Notes under the pieces: generated by a model
The model's database searches: none
What the model was told of the DNA's origin: nothing
Seen by the model: only the letters and a program-made list of their open reading frames with translations
In this document: positions 1-7,747 of the stretch, in pieces
Position numbering within the stretch: position 1 is the first letter of the stretch
How the letters are laid out: every line of letters starts with the position of its first letter
Assembly (NCBI RefSeq): GCF_963678845.1
Contig: NZ_OY787464.1
Span: forward strand, 248,001 to 312,000
Reading direction: 5' to 3'
Origin: an uncultured Bacteroides sp.
Lineage (GTDB): Bacteria; Bacteroidota; Bacteroidia; Bacteroidales; Bacteroidaceae
DNA: 64,000 nucleotides
Program-made: the position numbers and the translations under genes

Positions 1-170
1 GCCATTCCGTTATTTTCAGTGAAATAAATGTAAAACCAATTCCCACAAACACGAATATTCTCATGTAAATACATTCCTGTTTTAACCAGGACCTTTATAA
101 TTTGGTCTATTACAAGTACAGAAAGTATAATAAGGACAGATAGCTGTCCTTTTGTAATTTTTATCTTCAT
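1..170 (-). CDS. lspA: Lipoprotein signal peptidase II, partial (N-terminal part)
   Basis: The first 56 codons of a minus-strand gene run off the left edge. The translation starts MKIKITKGQLSVLIILSVLV, continues as a first membrane helix with IDQIIKVLVKT and ends near FTENNGMA. The D-Q-x-x-K signature after the first helix and the ENNGMAF-type block are characteristic of type II signal peptidase (Pfam Peptidase_A8), the inner-membrane aspartyl protease that cleaves prolipoproteins at the lipidated Cys. The catalytic Asp residues lie outside the window. The ATG directly follows the dksA-like stop codon (TAAATG with no spacer), so the gene is probably translationally coupled to the upstream dksA-like gene and belongs to the ileS-dksA-lspA operon. 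The function call is strong for a fragment. Confidence 0.88.
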   Translation of the reverse strand, partial: MKIKITKGQLSVLIILSVLVIDQIIKVLVKTGMYLHENIRVCGNWFYIYFTENNGM

Positions 171-551
171 TTATTTTTTTCCGTCATTTTTAGCTTCAAT
201 GCTCAATGTAGCATGAGGCACAGCTCGCAATCGTTCTGCTGGAATAAGTTTCCCTGTTTCACGACAAATACCATATGTTTTGTTTTCAATACGTACCAAG
301 GCAGCTTGAAGACTTTGAATGAATTTTTGCTGTCTTAATGCCAATCGGCCTACTTCTTCTTTTGATAAAGTATTTGCTCCTTCTTCCAATACTTTGTAAG
401 TTGGAGACGTATCAATGATATCATTGCCATCCTGATTCATGATGCTTAATTTAAGCTGGTCATAATCCTTCTGAGCTTTTTCAAGTTTCTCATTAATAAT
501 GGCGCGGAATTCGTCTAGTTCCACATCAGAATATCTCGTTTTTTCTGCCAT
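171..551 (-). CDS. DksA/TraR-family regulator with degenerate zinc finger
   Basis: A 126-aa protein with an N-terminal coiled coil (about residues 8-90) followed by the DksA/TraR C-terminal block YGICRETGKLIPAERLRAVP. DksA proteins enter the secondary channel of RNA polymerase and change initiation together with ppGpp. In classical DksA four Cys bind zinc (C-x2-C ... C-x2-C). Here only the first is kept: the pairs read C-R-E-T and, after the conserved RLxAxPxA, T-L-S. This is therefore a zinc-independent type, as known for some paralogues. It lies 25 bp downstream of ileS and abuts lspA, as is common in Bacteroidota. It can be called a DksA-like RNA polymerase-binding protein with good confidence; equivalence to E. 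coli DksA is not shown. Confidence 0.85.
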   Translation of the reverse strand: MAEKTRYSDVELDEFRAIINEKLEKAQKDYDQLKLSIMNQDGNDIIDTSPTYKVLEEGANTLSKEEVGRLALRQQKFIQSLQAALVRIENKTYGICRETGKLIPAERLRAVPHATLSIEAKNDGKK

Positions 552-576
552 AGCTACAATTTCTTTAAAGTTATAT

Positions 577-3500
577 TTATTCTTTTACTATATTTACAAA
601 TAAAGAGAAATCATCAAAATTTAATTCTGTACTATCCTTTACTTCATCGGCTAATGTAAGAGAATTAGATAATACTTGGTTACAAATATAAGAATTATAT
701 TCATTTACCGCATCATCTGTCTGTGCATTTTTAGATAGAGTAATTTTTATTTTATCGGTAATTTCAAATCCACTTGATTTACGGATATTTTGAATACGGT
801 TAACCAGCTCACGCGCTATACCTTCCTTGCGAAGATCTTCAGTGATGGTAACCTCAAGAGCAACAGTTAGTTTCCCTTCATTAGCGACTAACCATCCTGG
901 GATGTCTTCACTAAATATTTCTACATCTGTAGCTTCAAGAATAGCTTCGCTACCGTCAATAATTAATGTATACTTACCGTTTTTTTCAAGTTCGGCGATT
1001 GCGTTTTGCGGCATTTCTGCAACCTGAGCGGCAACAGCTTTCATCTGTTTCCCGAATTTTGGACCAAGCTTCTTGAAATCGCACTTCACTTTTTTGACTA
1101 ATACACCAGCAGTTTCATCTACAAACTTGATATCCTTCACGTTTACCTCATTCATGATTAGTGATTTCACAGCTTCGATATGAGCTTTTTGCTCTTGGTC
1201 TACCACCGGAATCATTATACATTGGAGTGGCTGACGAACTTTGATGCTTACTTTGCGGCGTAATGCCAATACCATAGAAGTAACATCCTGAGCCATCTGC
1301 ATTCTTGCTTCCAGATCTCTGTCTATAAGATTTGAGTCAAATTCCGGAAACTTAGCTAGGTGAACAGAAACAACATTATCGCGTCCGGTTGCGTTGATTA
1401 AGTCTGTATATAAACGATCCGCATAGAACGGAGCGATTGGCGACATTAACTTAGCAACAGCTTCTAGGCAAGTGTATAATGTTTGATAAGCCGAAAGCTT
1501 ATCCTGAGTATATTCACCACCCCAGAAACGTTTACGGTTTAAGCGAACGTACCAGTTAGACAAGTTATCGTTTACAAAATCAGAGATCAGACGACCTGCT
1601 TTTGTGGGTTCGTATTCATTATAGCAAGTATCAACTTCTTTAATTAAAGAGTTGAGAACAGATAATATCCATCGGTCAATCTCAGGACGTTCGTTTACCG
1701 GAATATCTGCTTCCTGATATGCAAAGTTATCTACGTTTGCATACAGAGAGAAGAATGAGTAAGTGTTATATAATGTACCAAAGAACTTACGGCGAACTTC
1801 TTCAATACCTTCTACGTCAAATTTTAGGTTATCCCATGGAGAAGAGTTGGTAATCATGTACCAACGTAAAGGATCTGATCCGTATTTCTCAATTGTAGAG
1901 AATGGATCTACAGCGTTACCTAAACGTTTAGACATCTTGTTTCCGTTTTTATCCAACACCAATCCATTAGATATTACAGCTTTGTAAGCTACATTATCAA
2001 ATATCATTGATGCAATAGCATGAAGAGTAAAGAACCATCCACGAGTCTGGTCCACACCTTCGGCAATGAAATCAGCAGGATATACTTCACGATTATCCAG
2101 AATTTCCTTGTTCTCGAAAGGATAATGGATCTGAGCGTAAGGCATTGCGCCAGAATCAAACCACACGTCGATCAAATCGCTTTCACGCTTCATTGGTTTG
2201 CCATCTTCCGATACCAGGATAATATCATCCACATACGGACGGTGCAAGTCAATCTTGTCGTAATTCTCTTTAGAATATACGCCAGCCTCAAAACCCTTAT
2301 AAGGATTCTCTTTCATGAATCCGGCTTTGATAGATTTCTCTATCTCATTATATAGTTGCTCTACAGATTCAATGCAGATTTCAGCTGTGTTATCTTCAGA
2401 ACGCCAGATAGGAAGTGGAGTTCCCCAGTAACGAGAACGGCTCAAGTTCCAATCGTTCAGATTCTCCAACCATTTACCAAAACGACCAGTTCCGGTAGAT
2501 TCCGGTTTCCAGTTAATTGTTTTGTTAAGTTCTATCATGCGCTCTTTGCAAGCAGTAGATTTGATAAACCAGCTATCTAACGGATAGTAAAGTACAGGCT
2601 TATCAGTACGCCAGCAATGAGGGTAGTTGTGTACATGCTTTTCAATCTTAAAAGCAAGGTTGGCAGCCTTCATCATCATACAGATGCTTACATCCAAAGT
2701 TTCATCTTTTTCTGTAAGCTTAGGATCGTAGTCATTCTTCACAAAACGACCAGCATACTCACTATATAATTCTACGTTAACCTTCTCTTTTACAAACTCT
2801 TCATCAAGTACATCTAAAGTATAGAATTTACCAGTTAAGTCCACCATTGGGCGGAGCTCGCCTTTCTTGTTTATCAGTTGCAATGGAGGAATACCGGCAG
2901 CTTTCGCTACGCGGGCATCGTCCGCACCAAACGTTGGAGCAATATGCACGATACCTGTACCATCTTCCGTAGTAACATAATCACCAGGGATAACACGGAA
3001 AGCACCTTCACCCGGATTCACCCAAGGCATCAGTTGTTCGTATTCCATGCCAACAAGGTCAGCACCTTTGTATTCTGCAATAACCTTAAATGGAACCAGC
3101 TTATCTCCTACTTTGTAATCTTCAAGATTCAGTTCTGCAGCTTTAGAATTAAAGTGTGCATTAACCAAATCCTTTGCTAATACTACAGTGATAGGTTCAC
3201 CTGTATAAGCATTGAAAGACTGAACAGCTACATAAGATATATTTGGTCCTACACAAAGTGCGGTATTTGAAGGCAAAGTCCATGGAGTAGTTGTCCATGC
3301 TATAAAATAAGGAGTACCCCAAGCGGCCATTTCCGGTTTAGGATTCTTCATCTTAAACTGAGCTACCACGGTAGTATCTTTCACATCGCGGTAACATCCC
3401 GGCTGATTTAACTCATGAGAGCTAAGCCCGGTTCCTGCAGCAGGAGAATATGGTTGAATGGTATATCCTTTATACAGTAATCCTTTTTTGTATAGTTGTT

Positions 3501-3996
3501 TTAAAAGCCACCAAAGAGTTTCAATATAACGGTTATCATAAGTGATATAAGGATCCTTCATATCCACCCAATATCCCATTTTGTGAGTTAAATCTTCCCA
3601 CTCCTTAGTATATTTCATTACGTCTTTACGACATGCGGCATTGTATTCGGCTACAGTAATAGACTTTCCAATATCCTCTTTTGTAATGCCTAAAGCTTTC
3701 TCAACACCTAGTTCTACAGGAAGTCCGTGTGTATCCCATCCGGCTTTACGCATCACCTGAAAACCTTTCATTGTTTTATAGCGACAGAAAATATCCTTAA
3801 TAGAACGAGCCATTACGTGGTGAATACCCGGCATACCATTAGCCGAGGGAGGTCCTTCAAAAAACACAAACGAAGGACAGCCTTCACGTTCTGTCATACT
3901 TTTGGCGAAAACACCGTTTTCATCCCATTTCTTTAGTACATCCTTGTTCACCTGCGAGAGGTCAAACTGAGAATATTCAGTAAATCTCTTACTCAT
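577..3996 (-). CDS. ileS: Isoleucyl-tRNA synthetase (eukaryote-like type 2)
   Basis: 1139 aa, charges tRNA-Ile in the cytoplasm. The class I Rossmann fold is near the N-terminus, the editing (CP1) domain is inserted after it, and KMSKR is at residues 687-691 followed by the anticodon-binding domain. The FFEGPP ... GWDTHGLPVE arrangement and the length match the IleRS2 group, which in other bacteria is linked to low sensitivity to mupirocin. The class I signature normally reading HxGH is GIHH at residues 57-60, so its first and third positions are exchanged. The ATG at 3996 is preceded by a TAAATTTG box (minus strand, 4035-4042). It is the first gene of the ileS-dksA-lspA operon. Identification is very secure; the resistance phenotype is inference. 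Confidence 0.97.
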   Translation of the reverse strand: MSKRFTEYSQFDLSQVNKDVLKKWDENGVFAKSMTEREGCPSFVFFEGPPSANGMPGIHHVMARSIKDIFCRYKTMKGFQVMRKAGWDTHGLPVELGVEKALGITKEDIGKSITVAEYNAACRKDVMKYTKEWEDLTHKMGYWVDMKDPYITYDNRYIETLWWLLKQLYKKGLLYKGYTIQPYSPAAGTGLSSHELNQPGCYRDVKDTTVVAQFKMKNPKPEMAAWGTPYFIAWTTTPWTLPSNTALCVGPNISYVAVQSFNAYTGEPITVVLAKDLVNAHFNSKAAELNLEDYKVGDKLVPFKVIAEYKGADLVGMEYEQLMPWVNPGEGAFRVIPGDYVTTEDGTGIVHIAPTFGADDARVAKAAGIPPLQLINKKGELRPMVDLTGKFYTLDVLDEEFVKEKVNVELYSEYAGRFVKNDYDPKLTEKDETLDVSICMMMKAANLAFKIEKHVHNYPHCWRTDKPVLYYPLDSWFIKSTACKERMIELNKTINWKPESTGTGRFGKWLENLNDWNLSRSRYWGTPLPIWRSEDNTAEICIESVEQLYNEIEKSIKAGFMKENPYKGFEAGVYSKENYDKIDLHRPYVDDIILVSEDGKPMKRESDLIDVWFDSGAMPYAQIHYPFENKEILDNREVYPADFIAEGVDQTRGWFFTLHAIASMIFDNVAYKAVISNGLVLDKNGNKMSKRLGNAVDPFSTIEKYGSDPLRWYMITNSSPWDNLKFDVEGIEEVRRKFFGTLYNTYSFFSLYANVDNFAYQEADIPVNERPEIDRWILSVLNSLIKEVDTCYNEYEPTKAGRLISDFVNDNLSNWYVRLNRKRFWGGEYTQDKLSAYQTLYTCLEAVAKLMSPIAPFYADRLYTDLINATGRDNVVSVHLAKFPEFDSNLIDRDLEARMQMAQDVTSMVLALRRKVSIKVRQPLQCIMIPVVDQEQKAHIEAVKSLIMNEVNVKDIKFVDETAGVLVKKVKCDFKKLGPKFGKQMKAVAAQVAEMPQNAIAELEKNGKYTLIIDGSEAILEATDVEIFSEDIPGWLVANEGKLTVALEVTITEDLRKEGIARELVNRIQNIRKSSGFEITDKIKITLSKNAQTDDAVNEYNSYICNQVLSNSLTLADEVKDSTELNFDDFSLFVNIVKE

Positions 3997-4034
3997 ATTT
4001 TATGCTTTTATCTAATCTTCTGAAAAATAAAGTG

Positions 4035-4042
4035 CAAATTTA
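4035..4042 (-). promoter_or_regulatory. -7 promoter box of ileS operon
   Basis: Minus-strand TAAATTTG, a perfect match to the Bacteroidota -7 consensus TAnnTTTG, lies 38 nt before the ileS ATG. No clear TTG -33 element was found at the usual distance. Confidence 0.55.
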
Positions 4043-4111
4043 CAAAAAAAAGACTAGATAGAAACATTTGCGTAAGATTTTTATGAGGACAATTGCTCTA
4101 TAGTTAACAAA

Positions 4112-4168
4112 TTATTCATTAATAAATAAAATCCATTCACCAATAGGTGACAAACTATTGAGGAATGG
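4112..4168 (-). repeat. Intergenic palindromic repeat, copy 1 of 3
   Basis: A 57-bp element related to the copies at 34367-34423 and 59576-59632. Read on the minus strand, its right 37 bases match the 34-kb copy at about 31 positions, including the core ATTTTATTTATT and the end TGAATAA. The copy can also fold on itself: AAATCCATTC is mirrored by GAATGGATTT, with CCAATAG/CTATTG inside. It lies in the non-coding stretch upstream of ileS. Confidence 0.6.
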
Positions 4169-4221
4169 ATTTCTAAAACGTGGCGGCAACTTGCGGCGTT
4201 AATATTTTGTGTGCGAAGAAA

Positions 4222-4260
4222 TATTCTTTTTTATCCAAAAAAATAAAAAACACTACAGGT
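4222..4260 (-). repeat. Degenerate inverted IS982 left end
   Basis: TATCCAAA followed by CACTACAGGT mirrors the left terminus of the neighbouring IS (ACCCGTAGTG...TTTGGATA) in inverted orientation, with an A-rich insertion between the two blocks. It stops 22 bp before IS copy 1. The 22-bp gap is itself a hairpin (ATATATTTA-GAA-TAAATATAT). It may be a relic of an older IS or an accidental mirror end. Confidence 0.4.
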
Positions 4261-4282
4261 ATATATTTAGAATAAATATATA

Positions 4283-5259
4283 ACCCGTAGTGCATTTGGA
4301 TAAAAAGAAAAGAAGTTGCTCATTATCAAATAAATGACTATATTTAATTGTCTACCAAACGATTAAATATATGATCAACTTCAATGCAAATTACGGAAAA
4401 ATATTAGAGATATTGCAACAAATAGAGTCTAAAATGAATTTTCTTAATCAGATTCGTAAACCCAGGTTATCAGATATCGAATTGATTGCTATTGATTTAA
4501 CCTCAGAATATATGGGTATTGACTCTGAATATCAACTATTCAGGATTCTCCCTGATAAATTGAGTTTAAGGATTGAACGAAGCGTTTATAATAGAAGAAG
4601 ACGTAAATTATTTTATTTCAAAGAACAGTTGCGTAAACGAATAGTTTTTCAGATTAGTTCGAGCAGGGATTATTTCATAGTAGATAGTATGCCTTTAGAA
4701 GTTTGTAAATTAAGTCGCAGTAGACGAGGTGGCATTTGTAGGGAAACTTTTGAAACCTCACCTGATAAAGGTTATTGTGCAACACAACGGATGTATTACT
4801 ATGGTTATAAACTGCATGCAATATGTACTATTGATGGGGTTTTCTCGGATTTCGACTTAACAAAAGCATCCGTACATGATATTCATTATCTCGAAGATGT
4901 TAAGCAGAATCATTATGACTGTACTATTCTGGGAGATAAAGGATATTTGAGTGTTAATTATCAGTTGGATCTATTTGAAGAAAACAACATTAAACTAGAA
5001 GTTCCCATGAGAAATAATCAGCATGGGTATGCTAAGCAATATATTGTTTTTAGAAAAGCCAGAAAAAGAATTGAAACGTTATTCTCTCAGTTATGTGATC
5101 AGTTTATGATTCGTCGGAATTACGCTAAGTCTTTCAATGGATTTAAAACTAGAATTCATTCGAAAATTATGGCTCTAACTCTTATTCAGCTAATTAATAA
5201 ATTAAATAATAGAAATATTAATAACATCAAAACATGTATTGCCTAAATGCACTACGGGT
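4283..5259 (+). mobile_element. IS982-family insertion sequence, copy 1 (977 bp)
   Basis: The element is bounded by perfect 15-bp terminal inverted repeats (ACCCGTAGTGCATTT and its complement) and contains one transposase gene. It is identical to copy 2 at 7748-8724 apart from one base noticed by eye (T at 4375, G at 7840). The flanks do not form a target duplication: ATATATA precedes the element and TATTTAT follows it. The size agrees with IS1187-like members of the family in Bacteroides. A 12-bp inverted repeat (4312-4323 with 4371-4382, one mismatch in this copy) covers the transposase start codon. Confidence 0.93.
4371..5246 (+). CDS. IS982-family transposase, copy 1
   Basis: A 291-aa DDE transposase that cuts and joins the ends of its own IS. 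The catalytic triad is visible as IVDSMPLEVC (first Asp), ILGDKGYLS (second Asp) and RIETLFSQL (Glu), with the family's basic C-terminus containing RRNYAKSF. The reading frame is intact, so the copy may be active. It starts MINF where copy 2 starts MSNF, because of the single base difference. The start codon lies inside the downstream arm of the hairpin described for the element. The gene fills almost the entire IS. Confidence 0.95.
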   Translation: MINFNANYGKILEILQQIESKMNFLNQIRKPRLSDIELIAIDLTSEYMGIDSEYQLFRILPDKLSLRIERSVYNRRRRKLFYFKEQLRKRIVFQISSSRDYFIVDSMPLEVCKLSRSRRGGICRETFETSPDKGYCATQRMYYYGYKLHAICTIDGVFSDFDLTKASVHDIHYLEDVKQNHYDCTILGDKGYLSVNYQLDLFEENNIKLEVPMRNNQHGYAKQYIVFRKARKRIETLFSQLCDQFMIRRNYAKSFNGFKTRIHSKIMALTLIQLINKLNNRNINNIKTCIA

Positions 5260-5553
5260 TATTTATAATATATTTCTTTGCTGCACATTGATCGGTAGTA
5301 AGAAAAAAAAGAGCCTCTGTAAGTTGTTAAATATTAGCTTATTACATTGATACTTGATCAGTACTTTCATTTTGTAAAAAAACAGGGTAAAATCAGCTCA
5401 TTTTGCCATCAAAAAAACTATTGATGAAGAATATTAAATCTTGCAGTTAATTTTTATAAACACTCTGCCTAAATAAGAAATTTAATGTTTAAATTTGCAG
5501 TTATTGAATTAATATAAAGTAATTTGTAACATAAATTTTAGAACTTATAAAAC
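5260..5553. other. Intergenic, IS edge to zinc-ribbon gene
   Basis: No gene was recognised here. The only feature supported is a perfect -7 box TAAATTTG at 5490-5497, about 56 nt before the ATG at 5554. The 5' part, next to the IS, is AT-rich and has no duplicated target sequence. Confidence 0.5.
5490..5497 (+). promoter_or_regulatory. -7 promoter box of the zinc-ribbon gene
   Basis: TAAATTTG matches TAnnTTTG. The expected transcription start is around 5503, giving a leader of about 50 nt before the ATG at 5554. Confidence 0.5.
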
Positions 5554-6945
5554 ATGGCTTTAATTAAATGTCCTGAATGCGGTGAATCCGTATCCGACAA
5601 AGCTCCTAATTGTCCTCATTGCGGATTAGCAATAGCCGGAAGCATTATTACATGTCCCGAATGTGGTGCAATAGTACCAAAGGATGCTACTACGTGTCCG
5701 AAGTGTGCTTTTCCTTTGCATGAAGACATCGTTGAGAAAGAAGAAGTAGCAGTTGTACAGCAACATGCAAGCAAAGACAAAGATCAAGAGTTGGCGAAAA
5801 TAGAACCGGCATACAGTGATGCCAAAAGATTATTTGAAAGTAAATCTTTCATAGATGCCTACAATAAGATAAATATTGCCCTACATGCTTTTCCAAACAA
5901 TGTAGATTGCCTTAAGCTGGAAGAAGCGATTGTTGACGGAATAAGAGAAAGCTCTTATAAAATAGCAACTGATCTTTTTCAGGAAAAACAATATGCAAAA
6001 GCATTAGCGGAGGTTGAATCCGCCTTACACTATGCTCCTAACAGTAAGAAACTTACAGTTCTTGCAGATGAGATAAGAAGTGCTAGTGCTCGCCGTCGTA
6101 CCAGAAGAAACATTGTGATAGCTATCATAATCATTGCAATTCTTGGAGGTGCAGCTTACGGCATTCGTGATTCCTACATTAAGGGACATGAAGAAGAAGC
6201 CTGGACTGAGGCAAAGGATTCTGCAACAGTTACTAGTTTGGAAAACTTTATAGAGATGTATCCGGATGGTGTCCACTCTTTGGAAGCTCAGGAATTGCTT
6301 GAAGAAGTGAAGAAGAAAGATTCCGATTATTGGGATAAGATATGTAATTACGGTGATGTCTCAATGTTTAAAGAGTACAAAGATAAATTCCCTCACGGAC
6401 TTTACTTAACACAAGCCAATACTAAGATTGATTCATTAGATTGGATCGATGCAACTCAAAAGAATACAGCTGAAGCTTATACTGAATATTTATCTACTCA
6501 TCCTGATGGAGTACACTCCAGTGATGCTACTTCTGCTCAAAATAAAATTGCAAGTACGGTGGCTAGTGATGACGATATTAATAACATGAAAAATTGTTTT
6601 GCAACTTATTACTCTGCTGTTGAAGAGAAAGACGACAACTCTGTACTTGAATTCTTTGAACCAGTGACATCTCAGTATTATGGCATTGCTAATGCTAAAA
6701 AGAGTGACATCATGGCCAATTTGAAAAAGATGCACAGCAAAGATGACCGTCAAGTACATATAAAGATTAATGATGAGAATTTTAAGGTTGTAAAAGATGA
6801 AAAAGGCAGCTTTCATGTTACATTCTCAATTGGAATTAACTATGACCAAGATGAAGCAAATCCCGAATCATCTTCTAATATGATAGTTAATGCGGTGGTT
6901 AATCAAAATAAAAAGATTACATCCATTACTTCCAGAAAACAATAG
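5554..6945 (+). CDS. Double zinc-ribbon, TPR and NTF2-like membrane protein
   Basis: 463 aa. Residues 1-55 hold two zinc ribbons with four CxxC pairs (CPECGE, CPHCGL, CPECGA, CPKCAF). A helical TPR-like region (about 80-175) follows, then one membrane helix (about 184-203, IVIAIIIIAILGGAAYGI) preceded by RRRTRR, which predicts a cytoplasmic N-terminus. Outside the membrane are three repeats of an AW-x-EA...LENFIEMYPDGVHS type, resembling the BamD/Sel1-like lengths seen in Bacteroidota, and a C-terminal NTF2/SnoaL-like domain (about 345-463). The zinc ribbons suggest an adaptor or sensor that links a cytoplasmic partner to the envelope, but no partner is visible. It stands alone between two IS copies, with its own promoter and terminator. 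Architecture is clear; function is unknown. Confidence 0.8.
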   Translation: MALIKCPECGESVSDKAPNCPHCGLAIAGSIITCPECGAIVPKDATTCPKCAFPLHEDIVEKEEVAVVQQHASKDKDQELAKIEPAYSDAKRLFESKSFIDAYNKINIALHAFPNNVDCLKLEEAIVDGIRESSYKIATDLFQEKQYAKALAEVESALHYAPNSKKLTVLADEIRSASARRRTRRNIVIAIIIIAILGGAAYGIRDSYIKGHEEEAWTEAKDSATVTSLENFIEMYPDGVHSLEAQELLEEVKKKDSDYWDKICNYGDVSMFKEYKDKFPHGLYLTQANTKIDSLDWIDATQKNTAEAYTEYLSTHPDGVHSSDATSAQNKIASTVASDDDINNMKNCFATYYSAVEEKDDNSVLEFFEPVTSQYYGIANAKKSDIMANLKKMHSKDDRQVHIKINDENFKVVKDEKGSFHVTFSIGINYDQDEANPESSSNMIVNAVVNQNKKITSITSRKQ

Positions 6946-6978
6946 CATAATATACTACAGATTTTATAGTCTGATTTA

Positions 6979-7033
6979 AAACAGAGAGAGAGGGAAATTT
7001 GATAAAAAGTTCCCTCTCTCTCTGTTTCTTTTA
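6979..7033 (+). terminator. Terminator of the zinc-ribbon gene
   Basis: AACAGAGAGAGAGGGAA pairs with TTCCCTCTCTCTCTGTT across a short loop and is followed by TTTCTTTTA. It lies about 35 bp after the stop at 6945. Confidence 0.85.
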
Positions 7034-7097
7034 TATAATTTTATAATAATTTTTAAGATTCAGGAAAGAAAATAGTTTAACTTTCCATATCCATATA

Positions 7098-7105
7098 TAT
7101 CTTTG
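7098..7105 (+). promoter_or_regulatory. -7 promoter box of hemerythrin gene
   Basis: TATCTTTG matches TAnnTTTG perfectly, 80 nt before the ATG at 7186. No clear TTG element lies upstream. Confidence 0.5.
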
Positions 7106-7185
7106 TAATCAGTTATTAACTCTGCATAAATAAGCAGATACACTCCTTATTTCTTTTTATTATTTTAAACAAAAAAAATAATGAT

Positions 7186-7647
7186 ATGAAATCTATGAAA
7201 AATATTCAGGAACTAGAAAGTGAGACATGGGACAATAGCCTTTTGGTAAACATTACACTCTTGGATAATCAGCACAAAAAGTTCTTTGCTGTTTTCGATG
7301 AATTAGAAACCCTGAATAGTAAAGGAGGAAATATAGATCAAGTTCTTCCTATGATTGATGAACTACGCAAATATGCCATTTATCATTTTAATACGGAAGA
7401 GGAACTAATGTTGCAGGCTAATTCTCCCAACAGAGAATTTCATATTTCACAGCACAATCTGTTCAGGAAAAAATTCGTAAACTTCGATCTTGCATATAAT
7501 TACAAAAACAGAGAATTAATAAATGAGATAATAAATTTTCTCAGGACGTGGCTCATTCTACATATATGTGGTGTTGATATAAACTATTCAGAATCTATAA
7601 AAAAGCTGCTGGATAATAAGGCCAAAAGCATAACTGTACCCTCATAA
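7186..7647 (+). CDS. Bacteriohemerythrin
   Basis: A 153-aa four-helix-bundle protein with the complete di-iron ligand set of hemerythrins: H30, H67 and E71 (HxxxE), H86 and H90 (HxxxH), H126 and D131 (HxxxxD). Such proteins bind O2 reversibly at a non-haem di-iron site; in anaerobes they are thought to serve as oxygen scavengers or sensors. There is no signal peptide or extra domain, so it is cytoplasmic. Two starts are possible, 7186 or 7195 (MKSMKN). It lies between the IS copies with its own -7 box and terminator and is not in an operon. A peroxiredoxin follows on the other strand, beyond the second IS, which fits an oxygen-stress neighbourhood, although adjacency across an IS is weak evidence. 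Confidence 0.92.
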   Translation: MKSMKNIQELESETWDNSLLVNITLLDNQHKKFFAVFDELETLNSKGGNIDQVLPMIDELRKYAIYHFNTEEELMLQANSPNREFHISQHNLFRKKFVNFDLAYNYKNRELINEIINFLRTWLILHICGVDINYSESIKKLLDNKAKSITVPS

Positions 7648-7660
7648 GCAATATAAAAAT

Positions 7661-7692
7661 AGAGGAAGACTTTCACAAGCTTTCCTCTATAC
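7661..7692 (+). terminator. Terminator of hemerythrin gene
   Basis: AGAGGAA...TTCCTCT with ACTT/AAG inside forms a stem just after the stop at 7647. The U-tract is poor (ATACAATC), so it may be weak. Confidence 0.5.
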
Positions 7693-7747
7693 AATCATTT
7701 ATCATATAATCACATTTCTACTATTAAATCAAACTATTATTCTATAT

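Noticed and set aside
2020..2355. Plus-strand open frames inside ileS and other large genes
   Set aside because: They are antisense shadows of strongly conserved proteins, without promoter boxes or recognisable content.
4170..4200. GC-rich GTGGCGGCAACTTGCGGCG as part of a tRNA or other structured RNA
   Set aside because: It forms only a short hairpin; no cloverleaf, anticodon arm or CCA-like end can be drawn.
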